A DNA stretch of 64,000 nucleotides from contig NC_080412.1 of assembly GCF_030265065.1 (NCBI RefSeq), positions 18,652,501-18,716,500 of the forward strand. The letters run 5' to 3'. Positions 11,665 through 21,900 of this stretch are shown piece after piece. Source of the stretch: Corythoichthys intestinalis (lineage: Eukaryota; Chordata; Actinopteri; Syngnathiformes; Syngnathidae). Position 1 is the stretch's first letter, and every line of letters begins with the position of its first letter. The notes below the pieces were generated by a model. It did not search any database, was not told the DNA's origin, and saw only the letters and a program-made list of their open reading frames with translations. The position numbers and the translations under genes are program-made.

Positions 11665-14600
11665 GGGTGTAGCGGTACACAAAAATCTGGGTTCGGTACG
11701 TACCTTGGTTTTGAGGTCACGATTCAGTTCATTTTCGGTACAGTAAGAAAACAAAATGCAAAATATAAATGTGCTAGTTGTTTATTACACGCTTTTGTGC
11801 TTTCAACAATAGGAACATTACAAAGCTAGAATTCTGCTAAAAACGTAGCAGGTATTTAAAGATAATCCAACAACAATTTGCCTTTCAGACCCCGCGTATT
11901 GGTCAGCTTTCTTTCTGAAAGAAAGAAGAAAAAAGAAGTCTTGTGCTAAAGAGAAAAGCAATCCCAATGACAAAGATTTTAACATGTGTTTTACAAATGA
12001 AATGCCTCAATGAAACATTTTTTTTTCTTATGAACGGTTTTCAAAAGCTTTATTGGTGGATTTTCTCAAGTTAAAGCGCCAAACAGAAATTAATAAATTT
12101 AATTGTGTAAGCAGGATGTGTGTATTATTCTAATTATTTAAATTACAGGTGTTTTAGCTCATTTCAATTTATTTTATTTAAATGGGCTATTATTTATTTA
12201 AGTATTCTGAAAATGATTGTCCGGGACATGACGCCCATTGCAATTCATTTTAACATTTAGAACAATATAGACATACCACAAAAAGAGTAATAATTGATTT
12301 GACTCCTGTTAAAAAGGTGAAGTCAAAGTGTTTCCGTTTTACTTTTTTTTTTTTTGCACTAGTTAATGCCAGCAGCATTTGACCTCATTGTTTGTGATTT
12401 ATTATTGATATTTATGTTATTTATTTATACGTTAATAAATAATTTAGGTGTTCCAAAATGTTTTTCGTGAACTGATAACCTTCAACAAAAGTTTCATTAT
12501 TAAATTAGTACAAAAATATATATACATATTAGATTAGTCGTAAAAATAGTCGGCTGACTAATCGAGAGGAAATTAGTCGTTTGGGACAGCCCTATGACAT
12601 ATCACAAATGTTAAGAAAATATTTCATAAAGGTTGAAAGGTTACCAAGTGTTACTTTAATAGGGCTGAAACAACTAATTGATCGATTAAAATCGATTAAT
12701 AAATTAGTTGCCAACAAATTTGATAATCAATACAGTTGTAGACTACAGTTATATTAAGTTAGGAAGATGGAATAAAATAACTTTTTTAAGGGAAACAGTC
12801 ATCCATTTTGTCTTCATTGTTACTTACAAAATGCCGAAAACAACTTCAAGGTAAATTGTTAAGGTAATTGAACCAAGTTACATTTATCCGATTAATTGTT
12901 TTTTTTTCTTAAACCTGTCCTGTTCAGCTGTTTGACATGGAGAATGGAAGTCTAAGTGCCCGGTTGGTCTGAACAGTTTTAATGTTTCACATTGAGAGTA
13001 TGACATACTCCCATTGTGATCATTCAACATACCTCGTTTATTATGACAAAGAAGCGAACAGGAGGGGGTTATGGGAGAACAGAAGAAAAGAAACACAAGA
13101 GAATAAAGAAAAGAAACACAAACAAACAACAACAAGAAATACAAGTCATTGATCGTCTACACTAACTACTAATATGTTGGTGCTATCGTCAGCTAGATGT
13201 ATTTCCGGTTGACACCATGTGGGGGGTCTGTTGACCAGGGAAAGAGGGGGACAGGGGTGGTTGAGTCTATAAGCTAAGTGATTGAAAGGGGTAGAGTGTA
13301 CACAAATCAGCTCTGTGTTCTAGAACCCAGTAATTGTGTGAATCTCTTGTGAGTGTAAACCCGTTGGTGACCGACCCTGCGCTGCCCCATCGCCATACCC
13401 CGCCCCGGGACCCCCCACCCGAGTGTGCCCTATCACATTCAGCCGCAGGCGAGCCTGTTACACATCTCCACTCAAGAAAACAACTGAACTGACCTGAACT
13501 TCTGCCGAAGCTCCAGCGCCAGCTTTTCCATGATAGCATGACAGTCATCCTGGATGCCTTTGAAGGAAGGCAGGTGGCTGTATTGCTGCAGCACGCAGCG
13601 AGCACGCCGGTGGCAATTCACTGCCTGAGCATAGGCCTGTAGCTCCAAGCATTTGTTTAGTCTTGCAGGCAGTTCAAACAGAAACTGTAATTTCCTTAAC
13701 AACGTGTGAACCCCTGCGGAAGGTGCAAAGGAAACGCCACAATTACAACATATCAGCACACTAAAACCAAGCCGCTCACAAATCGGTGAGGTAGCAGTCA
13801 TTCACCTGAGAGTTTTGTAATCTGAGCATGCATGTCTTCAAGGGTACCACTGATGTGAGCACTAAAGTCAGTGATCGTCGCCATGTTTGCAGACAGACAG
13901 TCCATTTCATCCTCCATCTTTTTGAAATCATTCTTCATCTTTCTTATGGTGTCTGGAAAAAGATAGGTGATGCAGTTGGATTTAATAAGGTATTGTGACT
14001 TGACAAAACTTCAAACAGTAATGGAATGGGAAAATATTAAATATCGTCACCTGTGGCCGATATGAACTTGTTGTAGTTTTCGTATACCAGAGTCTGCATG
14101 TCACTGTCCAATGAACGGATTTGCTTCACCATGGTGGTCTCATGGCTCATCAGCTCAGGAAGAGAACATTCTTTTCGAAGCTGAATGAGGACGTAAAATG
14201 GTCTTGTCAGCCACTATTTAAATGTAGGATAAGTTCCACTGCTTTGGTCAGCGTTCAATAAATGACCATTCTGGGTGAAAATTTACTGATTAACCTTCGC
14301 AGGTGAATTTACTACAACCCCTAGCAAAAAGTATGGAATCGCCAGTCTCGGACAAGCACTCTCTCAGACATTTTATCATGTAGAACCAACTCAGATAAAA
14401 AGCTTGAAAAAAATAATGAATTAGTTCAAAAGTGCAACTCTTTAGCATTCAGAAACACAAAAAGAAATGAATAAAAAACATCGTGGTGTCAGTAAAAATT
14501 ACTTTTATAGAGCAAGTGCAGGGAAATATATATGGAATCACTCCATTCTGAGGGAAAAAATATAGAATGATGAGAAACAATCAAAGAAGTAACAATCAAA

Positions 14601-15619
14601 ACACATCTCTAGCATTTAGTAGCACCACCTCTGGTTTTTATGACAGCTTGCAGTTTCTGAGCCATGGACTTGATGAGTATTCTTCATCAATTTGATGCCA
14701 ACTCTCTTTGATTGCAGTTGCCAGATCATCCTTGCAGGTCAGAGCCTTGCTGTGGACCATTTTTTTTCAATTTCCACCACAGGTTTTAAATATGGTTGAG
14801 ATCTCGGCTATTTGCAGGCCATGACATTGACTGGATGAGTCTCAAGTGTTATTACGTATGCGTGGTCCGTTGCACTCCAGAGTGACGAGTGGTTGAGCTG
14901 GATTTATTTATTTTTTGTGTCTTAAAAGTGCATAAGTGGAAGTCTGCTCCCTTTTTGACTTTTTTTATGCATTGATCCTGCCCTGCCACGCGTTACAACC
15001 GACGCTGGGCTGCTATAGGCGTGCAAACACCCCAGTAATGGCGGCCAACCACTATAGAGCGAAATACACAAACCTCTACTCGGATTAGTATTGATGTGTC
15101 AAGAGGCAGAGTCCAGATTGTGGTCGTTACTAAATTATTCATTATTTCGCTGCGGCCTGGTAGCAAATGCCCGGTGGTTGGGGATCCCTGCACTACAGTG
15201 CAAAAAATTAACTTTATTATTCTATTCAGAAATAGATTGTTTTTCTCTTTAATATTTGTATCACAGAATATCTTAGATTTCTTTACACATGTATCGATAA
15301 TCGTTCATTGTTATGGTGAGCCTTGTATCGCAAATCGTATTCTATCGGAAGGTAACCAGGTATCTAATGCACAGTACAATACACACCGAAACGACATTTT
15401 CATGAACGTTCCTACTTTAGGATTGCAACATGCAGAGCTCCTTACCTTGTTCAGGTAGTGTTCTGGGTCAAAATGTGGCCCGTTGATGTCACAGGGATCC
15501 AGTGATTGCGGTTTCTCATCGGCCTTTCCTTCTTCGTTTAGCCCATAGTAAAGCTTCAACATGCCGTGCACCCTGCGCTTCCTCTCGGGCTCCTCGGGGA
15601 CCGCGGCTTCAGCATCCAT
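2980..15619 (-). CDS. vps51: VPS51, GARP/EARP tethering complex subunit (3' end off window)
   Basis: Nine coding exons join in frame with GT-AG junctions: 15446..15619, 14051..14180, 13806..13952, 13494..13713, 8801..9704, 5488..5703, 5306..5389, 3178..3312 and 2980..3101. They give about 710 residues; the human protein is about 780. Diagnostic stretches are [10 protein letters not shown] near residue 20, [18 protein letters not shown] near 90, [12 protein letters not shown] near 155, [16 protein letters not shown] near 370, [15 protein letters not shown] near 560 and [13 protein letters not shown] near 655. The start is the ATG at 15617..15619, which aligns with the family's Pro/Glu-rich N-terminus. 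VPS51 (zebrafish fat-free) is shared by the GARP and EARP complexes, which tether endosome-derived vesicles at the trans-Golgi network and recycling endosomes. Exon 9 ends in phase 2 at a GTATAG donor, so the C-terminal ~100 residues lie left of base 1 or are lost. Identity is near certain from family knowledge; exon limits are read from the sequence. Confidence 0.95.
4386..4612. mobile_element. MITE nested in the hAT element
   Basis: Long inverted arms: AGTTAGCCGGGGTTTA on the left and TAAACCCCCGCTAACT on the right, with GGCTTAAT-like motifs outside. No coding capacity. The palindrome fills most of the interval. Confidence 0.7.
4613..5091. mobile_element. MITE with CGTATTTTTCRGACTATAA ends
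   Basis: The left end reads ACCGTATTTTTCGGACTATA and the right end is its inverse (TATAGTCTGAAAAATACG). The body has GCGACTTATA-type repeats. A degraded relative lies at 61275..61380. No transposase. Confidence 0.75.
5800..6660. repeat. Mixed repeat debris in a vps51 intron
   Basis: At 5805..5920 is a fish repeat built of ACTCAAGTA/TTACTTAAGTA units. At 5950..5985 is a short piece matching the 3' part of the retroposon listed at 6790 (GCGAACAGGAAGGGGTTATG). No gene is seen here; the 70-residue ORF at 6118 has no recognisable features. Confidence 0.5.
6790..7996 (+). mobile_element. GC-rich poly(A)-tailed retroposon with target duplication
   Basis: A body of about 700 bases of very high GC is followed by an AT-rich 3' part with AATAAAAAGG and a tail of about 30 A. 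A direct repeat AAAAAAGTACTAAGT flanks it (6775..6789 and 7997..8011), partly merged with the tail. Tail and duplication fit target-primed reverse transcription, so this is a LINE 3' end or a LINE-mobilised retroposon. A 5'-truncated second copy lies inverted at 12899..13465. Overlapping ORFs in four or more frames of the GC-rich part look compositional, not coding. I cannot name the family. Confidence 0.75.
8012..8800. other. vps51 intron, no gene
   Basis: It contains a G homopolymer (8111..8127), an AT-rich stretch with (AT)n at 8568..8584 and a piece of a dispersed MITE (8630..8710). Nothing else is supported. Confidence 0.5.
9781..10082. mobile_element. MITE, AGGGTTGTTCCGATAC family
   Basis: The left end AGGGTTGTTCCGATAC and right end GTATCAGTACAACTCT are imperfect inverted repeats. 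The interior has GTACTAAGAAATA and GAGCCAAAAAATGG, shared with pieces at 2395..2640 and 8630..8710. Non-coding, in vps51 intron 4. Confidence 0.6.
10190..10300. repeat. Short fish repeat with CTAATCGATTAAT-like ends
   Basis: Motifs AACAATTAGTAGA and CCAATTAATCG recur in inverted form at 12658..12735 (GGGCTGAAACAACTAATTG). It looks like end fragments of a small hAT-type MITE. Confidence 0.5.
11162..11398 (+). pseudogene. BED zinc-finger fragment of a hAT transposase
   Basis: 78 residues, open from ATG to stop. The core runs [10 protein letters not shown], then CTLCQAEL, then [11 protein letters not shown], with spacing that fits a BED DNA-binding finger as found at the N-terminus of hAT transposases. 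Downstream catalytic sequence is missing, so it is a leftover domain. Whether it is transcribed cannot be told. Confidence 0.7.
11610..11661. repeat. (TA)n microsatellite
   Basis: About 26 uninterrupted TA units inside the hAT copy at 11035..12594. Confidence 0.95.
12899..13465 (-). mobile_element. Second copy of the GC-rich retroposon, inverted and 5'-truncated
   Basis: The 3' part, read on the minus strand, matches 7510..7970 closely: CTGGGTTCTAGA, ACTCTACCCCTTTCAATCAC, TCATAATAAA and CCTGTCCTGTTCAGCTG..., then a T tract on the plus strand that is its poly(A) tail. Only about 90 bases of the GC-rich body remain. It ends within about 30 bases of vps51 exon 4 (13494). Confidence 0.75.
14321..14850 (-). 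mobile_element. Truncated Tc1/mariner element, transposase C-terminal remnant
   Basis: Read on the minus strand, the inner part has [22 protein letters not shown] and [11 protein letters not shown], which resemble the C-terminus of Tc1-like transposases, followed by 3' flanking sequence ending CATACTTTTTGCTAG. The DDE core and the other end are missing. In vps51 intron 1. Confidence 0.6.
14851..15445. other. vps51 intron 1, no gene
   Basis: Mostly unassigned. 15290..15360 (TATCGATAATCG, CCTTGTATCGCAAATCG) matches one end of the repeat at 19650..20395. Nothing coding is supported. Confidence 0.5.
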
Positions 15620-16230
15620 TACGAGTGGCCGGCTGACTGACGAGTTATAATAATGAACCAACAAGTCAGATGACGAATTTCCAGCTAGCACTAGCAGGGA
15701 AAATCTCCAAGGGTTATTGACTGAACGCAGAACCGCTTTGTAAAGCAGTTGTGCACAAATCTGCGTGTAGTTTTGTTACTTACATGCGCGTCATTTGTTT
15801 GAAAAGATAAAATACTAAATGTAGCCAGAATTATCGTTCAAACAACCAACACACAAGACGTAATAATATACCACTTCCGGATGCGTAGCAAAATGGGCGT
15901 TGCTGGCAATGCGTTTGTGTGACCAAAGAGTATGTGTAGGCAAGAGAAAAGCCCACCGAAATAAACGCCATCGTGTTGTAAGTGCACAGCTAAAAGCAAT
16001 GTGAATGTTCCAATGAACCTTTACCTTTAGTTTGCAATACATTCTTGGGGAAAAATCGTTACTGTTAACCCTCAGAAGGCACTTATTGAACTCATTATTG
16101 GCTATCCATTGACGGTGCGAGACGTCCAATTCAATTTAAAAGGGAGGGTGCCGTCAACGACACAGAAAGATAACCATTCACAGCCAGTCCTCCCAGTTTA
16201 AATTGATTGGACGTCTAAAGTTGACAATGG
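15620..16230. promoter_or_regulatory. Upstream region of vps51, presumed promoter
   Basis: This lies immediately upstream of the vps51 start codon on the minus strand. It has moderate CpG, no obvious TATA box and a copy of the short GATTGGACGTCTA repeat near 16199. Promoter function is inferred only from position. Confidence 0.35.
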
Positions 16231-16239
16231 ATATCATGT

Positions 16240-16790
16240 TGGCGACGCCATCTTGGAAAATTTCTGCTTCGAACTTACAGTTTAGAAAGAACAACATGAA
16301 TTGCAGTTGAAGTTTGACAGTTAAAGCTGCAAAATCAAACCAGAGGAACCCACGGAATCTCCAAAAATGGATTCAGCATGATGTAGATGAGACTCCGTGA
16401 CTTTCTGTGCTGTGCATGAACTCCTGGAAGTGCCTCTATATATATGGTTTGAAGTGGAATGTTGAGCTTTAGTATTTTTTTAGCACTGGACATATGAAAA
16501 TGCAGGGATAGGAAGAACATACCTTCCTTAACACAGCAGTAACATGGCTACAAAAACATGCTGTCTTTGTGGTGGTATGAGCTTGGTTCCACATCTGCCT
16601 TCATGAAAATGTTGTCCTCCCCTGTCGTGATGATGGCAGATGGATGCGGTATTTCCAAATGGTCTTTTTAAAGAGATTTTCATGAGTAATGTTACTTCAG
16701 CTCCATTGTTGTTTTGGATGGAGAAATTGTAAAACGGAAGTTGTGAGCAGAAATGCGGAAGTACCTCGGAAAATAGTCTATAATAAAATA
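16240..16790 (+). repeat. Dispersed repeat, copy A (uninterrupted)
   Basis: It starts at GCCATCTTGGAAAATTT and continues through CCACGGAATCTCCAAAAATG, GGACATATGAAAATGCAGGG and CTTGGTTCCACATCTGCC to ACGGAAGT...GGAAGTACCTCGG. The same blocks in the same order form copy B at 58430..59810, where an extra ~760 bases lie in the middle. No coding capacity is evident; the family is unknown to me. Confidence 0.7.
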
Positions 16791-18922
16791 TTTTATTAAA
16801 TAATTTGTTTTTTTGATGTTTTATTTCATTTTCACCCAAAATGTAATGTTCGCATATGTGGACCCAATGTCTCTATGGGATTATCATTATTTTTTAATTA
16901 CCAAAATTAGTCCACCATCATATTGAAAGCTAACCTGTAATATAACCAATAATCCAGCTATAATTAAAAAAAAAAAAAAAAAGTGAAATTGTAGTTAAGG
17001 AAAACCATGAAGCTGAGCAGACAGAATCAACCATGATAAAAGTAACTTTAATAGGTTTCAAAGTTAGACAAAATTGTATGCAACAAATCTATGAAGGTGA
17101 TGTACATCAAAAACACCATGATATAATGTAAAACTTTTTGATGAAATGATAGTGGTCTAAGCAGTACATAACAGGCATTCCTTATACTGGCAGAATGAAT
17201 AGGTACAGGGAAATGCCTCAAGTAATTAAACTGGTTTCCCTTCTCCGGTTGGTTGAATGGAAATATATATATTGTCACAAAAGATCAGAAACTAGCAAGC
17301 TTGCCCTCAAATTCTTAAAACCCCCCCAAAATATTCCGAATATCCTTTAAAAAAAACAAAAAAACTGAATGACCCTTTGTGAAAAATACATAATTTAAAA
17401 TATACATGTTATAAATAATATAGTGTAATTTAACAAACGCCAGAAAATCTCAAGTCGGGTACAACTGTGCATGGTCAATGACTTCCTTACACTCACTCTC
17501 TACGATGTGCAATTGTTAAAACACTTAAAAGATGCGCTGGAAGATGAAAAATAGCTTAAAAAAAAAAAAAAAGACCTGCTGGCTGAAAAAAACAAACATC
17601 TTCCTACTGCCTATCAAACCTATAGAGCCAGTCAGCAGGAAGAAGGTTGATAATTATGAGAAATAGTACACAGTGTAAAGGTCAAACAAAAGGCAAACGC
17701 CATTGATGGCTGATTCAGCGGCTTATAGCCACAAGGAAACAAACGGAAAACACGTGAAAGGCACTTGATGCTTCTGCAAAGTGACTGTTAAAAAGGAAAC
17801 AAACTCCAATCTTGTGTACAAACATATGAATGTGACAATACCAACACACAAAACAAAGGATATATAAACAGTGCAGTCTTATAGCTAAGTAACATGAACT
17901 GGAATGGCTATTCTACAATGGGACTCTTCAAATTAGTTTGTCACTGGAAGACGTCCAATTCATTTGAATCGAATGAACGTTCATTCGCTGCCAACGCTCC
18001 CGGTTCAAATGGATTGGACGTCTATCGCCGTCAAAGGAGCCAATGAGTTAAAGACCAGCCTGAACAATGACATAGAAAAGTACAATTGAGTTGGTTATTT
18101 GCATGGAAACCAAGTACGGTACTGGTAAACTCATGTTAGCATGGCTTCAAGGATGATTGGTTCAAGTGGCATGAGCTATACTTTCTTTGAAGTCCATTAG
18201 AGAGGCGGCATTGTTTGCTCATTATCGGTTTGATGATACATCTCTCCTCCGAGTTTTTAGTAACATGGTAAAACATCAGTTTCCCTAGATCAGTTTAAAT
18301 TTTAGGCAGTTATGACTGTTCCAAGTGTTCCAAGTTTACTCTCGATCCAGGCTCACTCTAGAGACACAGGGATGAAATAGAACTAAAAGGCATCATTCCT
18401 AAAAATGTCTTTTTGCTGCCCTTTACTGAATCAAGGCACTGACAGTAAAAAGAAAGCAGACAATAGACTTGAAAGGATATGTCCTGAATTTTTTGAGGAT
18501 GAGTATTCATATAAGTTGTGATGGTAAGTTTTTACACTGGATATCTGGAGTAATGTTGAAGTGAGGTTATTGAAGCTTACTCATAAGCACTTGGAGAAGA
18601 GTCAAAGGGTTCATACGACAATCATCAATATCAGATATTTCTAAGGCTTTTCTCAATGTATTTAGGCTGTTGTCAGCACTTAATGCCGACTACCCTTGCG
18701 ACCCTTTCAGGCATGTCAACTAACAAAAACACTTGGTGTTCACATTAACACATCTAGAAAATATACACAACTTCAAAAGATAAATATGGTCAAACTAATA
18801 TCCCTCACTTGGTCCAAAGTATGTTAAAATGTTTTTGTGTCAATCTCCAGTCCAACTTCTCCTTTAAATGTTCTGTTTTGGTCTTTGCAAGCAGGAGGCA
18901 ACGCTGACGTGAGGTGGCAGCT
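16791..18922 (-). other. Probable frmd8 3' untranslated region and spacer
   Basis: Non-coding sequence downstream of the frmd8 stop. A minus-strand ATTAAA at 17048..17053 is a candidate polyadenylation signal, which would make a 3' UTR of about 1.9 kb. Within it, 17938..18056 is a copy of the GGATTGGACGTCTA repeat. No other gene is seen. Confidence 0.45.
17938..18056. repeat. Dispersed short repeat, GGATTGGACGTCTA core
   Basis: Two half-sites face each other: GAAGACGTCCAATTCATTTGAA on the left and AAATGGATTGGACGTCTATC with GCCGTCAAAGGAGCCAATGA on the right, around CATTCGCTGCCAACGCTCCC. More than ten related copies lie in the window. Confidence 0.75.
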
Positions 18923-21900
18923 TTAACCCTGTTCCACGCTATCTGTCACTTGTACAGAAGTGTACATTGGTGTAGTTGCCTGACGTGTGAAAAAGGATGC
19001 AGCTCTTTTGGGCTTTAAGCATTTGATTTCTTTACCTGCAAGAAGAGAGCATTTTAAGCATTGGCTCGTCTTAACATTGTAATGAGTGAAGTGGCTGGAC
19101 CCACCGTTGTCGACGTAGTTTATGGTGTTAAGCGAATGGACGCGGCTGCACACGACGCTGCTTTGACGGCGCAACATCCCTCGCCGTCCCCCGCGTCCAT
19201 TCTTGCTGCCGTCATCTTGTGCAGAGGCTTGTTGTGACCGACTTGCATCTCCATCCATTTCTGATGCGGCTGCTCCCTCAGACATTGACTTCAACTCCAC
19301 GCAGAACTCGATGAAGCCACTCATGAGCTCTGCCTGTCCAACACACATACAAAGCATACAGTTCAGATGGAGAAGAAGGCACCAAAATAAGAAATTAAAT
19401 GGAGAAGATCTTAATGCTGTATCTCAGCAATTCACAGCTAAATCGTTCTGAGGATTTGCAAATTTGCGAAATAAACTAGACTTGCACGGATGCTGTTTAG
19501 AATTCTACTAGTATGGACGTGTAATAGTGATAAATTAATTGGTGCGAGGGTGCATCCTGGCCAGAGGAAGGATATCTTTACCTCAATGACTTCCACTGAT
19601 GGTGCTACGCGTCAATTTCATTTGAAGTAGGAGGGCTAGCTGCAAATGAACTAGGTGTGTGACAATATATCAAAAAGGTGATATATCGTAATACTTTGTA
19701 GCCCAATAGGGTATCGATATGTTCACGCCAAGAATAGACATATCGTTGCAAAAAGGTGTCACTGTTTTTAAGAGGAAAAAAAAAAAAAGGAACAGGTTTC
19801 TACCAAAATCTTCCATTTTGACTGCTTTGGACGTCTAGTGCCGTCAATGACACTGAAATCAAAGCATTCACAGTCAGTCTTTTGCGTGCTTTTACAGGTC
19901 ACTTCCTGTTCATTTTACGGCATTTCCAGATTACTTCCTATTGATTTGGAGTCACTTCCTATTTATTTTGGGACTTCCCGAGTCACGTCCTGTTCAGTAA
20001 CCCAAAATCAACAGGAAGTGGCCTATTATAATGCCCGAAAAATCAACAGTAAATGATTGAAAATCAAGAGAAACAGTCTTGAAATGCTCCAAAATTAACT
20101 AATTGCCTGGCATTGGCTGCCACTGTGGACCATAGACGTTTAATCCGTGTGAAGTGGGAAGGATAGCAGCAAATGAATGAATGAATGTTCAATCGGATTG
20201 GACGTCTACTAGTGATAAACTCATTCCAATCTCTAGCAGGAGGATAAAAAGAGCTTGTTTGCTGCTCCTTAAAATGATTTTCTGACCCATGTATTGATAA
20301 CTGGTATATCGCCATATCGTGTAATCATCGCCATTGTGTGCCTTGTATCGCAAATTGTATCGTATCGTACCGTATCGAGGGCTACCCAGAGTCACCCACA
20401 CCTAAAATGAACGAATGTTCATTCACTGCCACTCTCCCACTTCAAATGAATTGGGCGTCTACTAGTGATGAACTCAATGGAATTCATGGCAGAAAGATGA
20501 ATTATAAAAAGCAAATTTAAAGACAACAATATAGTCACTTGTTTGGAGTAAATCTTCAGCAACTTGTTGACTGGAGTGCCATCTTCATTGCCATCAAACT
20601 CAAGCCACAGAATGTGCGAGTCTCCCTCCTCTTCAGGGTAGCTGTGGTCCCAGGAAAGCTCGTTGAAGCGTAGGCCGAGAAGCACATGCTGCACCAAGAG
20701 GAGCAATCAGTGTTCAGGATGAAAAATGTAAACTGACTTGCATATATCACAAAGCTAACAAAAATGAGCACACACCTTCTCCTTGATGTCCATCACATAA
20801 ACGCCTTCCAAGGAGATGCCCACATTGACAGCTTTGCGTTTCACTCTTTGGAAGATCCCTTGGGTGGGTTTGTCAATCTCCCCATCAAAAAAAGCACACC
20901 TGGATACACAGTTCATAAACTTGTCAAATTTGATTTCTTGATTTTTTCTTTTTTAGAGGATCTCTTACCCATAATAAGGCAGTGAGTGACATGTGCTGAG
21001 GTACTGTTGTAGAAGCTCTGAGTGTCGCTGTGAGTCTCCAGATAAGTTTATCTTTCTGTACTCCTCCAAAAGGTTCTGCTCCAAACCCGCCTGACGGCTC
21101 GACTTTCCCCGAAGCGTAGAGAATAAACCTCCACCTCCCAAAGCCACGTGCACCGGTAGGAAAGAAGATAGCTTCTTCTCTCTGTGGATGGCCAGAGTTT
21201 TGCAGTTAGTTGGAGTGTGTGTGCGTGCTTGCATGTACAAACTGCCCTGTTATTTTTAATTTTTTTCATTTCATAATAAGGATGGATGGCTGGAGGTAGT
21301 GCCGTACGATATGGAACAAATATCCAATCAAGGTATGGACAATTATTTGGTGAAAAATTATACAGCAATTATGACAGCTTTCCCCCACTCATGTTTATTT
21401 TTAATTAACATTAAACTGACCTGCCCCCAATGGTAAATGTATCAATATCTGAATTATCTACTAATATTTGTGAGTAATGGTTTTGACTTTTAAGATGTAA
21501 ATATTAAGTTGGCATAATGCTAGAGGTGGGAATCTTGGGGCACCTAACGATTCGATTACGATTCAGAGGCTCAGATTTGATTATAAATCGATTATTGATG
21601 CCCACCCAGCTATTAGCTGCTTTTAATGTTTCGTACATTAGTTACAGAAATGGTACAAAAATCCACTTAGGCTTAAATAAAATACTATTGCAGTATCAAG
21701 TTTACAGTTCAAAACAGTAAATAAAATAGTCAAGTCCCCATTCTGTATCAGCAGCTTTAAACTACATTCAATTAATTTGATGTTGTAAATTAAACGTTAA
21801 AGTTGTTAAAATTGCTCCCGTTATTCCATAATTTCCCATCTGCCGACTTTCGGCATGTAAATGTTTTAAAACGGTTTCATCATTTAAAGATAGATTCAAG

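Larger units (their letters stand above)
11035..12594 (+). mobile_element. hAT element with BED zinc-finger ORF, 8-bp target duplication (copy 2)
   Basis: Inverted ends TAGAGCTGTCGCGACTA and TAGTCGTTTGGGACAGCCCTA (imperfect) are flanked by a perfect TGACATAT duplication at 11027..11034 and 12595..12602. Near the left end is a 78-residue ORF (11162..11398) with a BED-type finger: W-NYFKE, C-TLC (C-x2-C) and H-x4-H-like MNEHFKR. The catalytic hAT domain is absent, so this is an internally deleted, non-autonomous copy. A (TA)n run occupies 11611..11661. It lies in vps51 intron 4. Confidence 0.85.
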
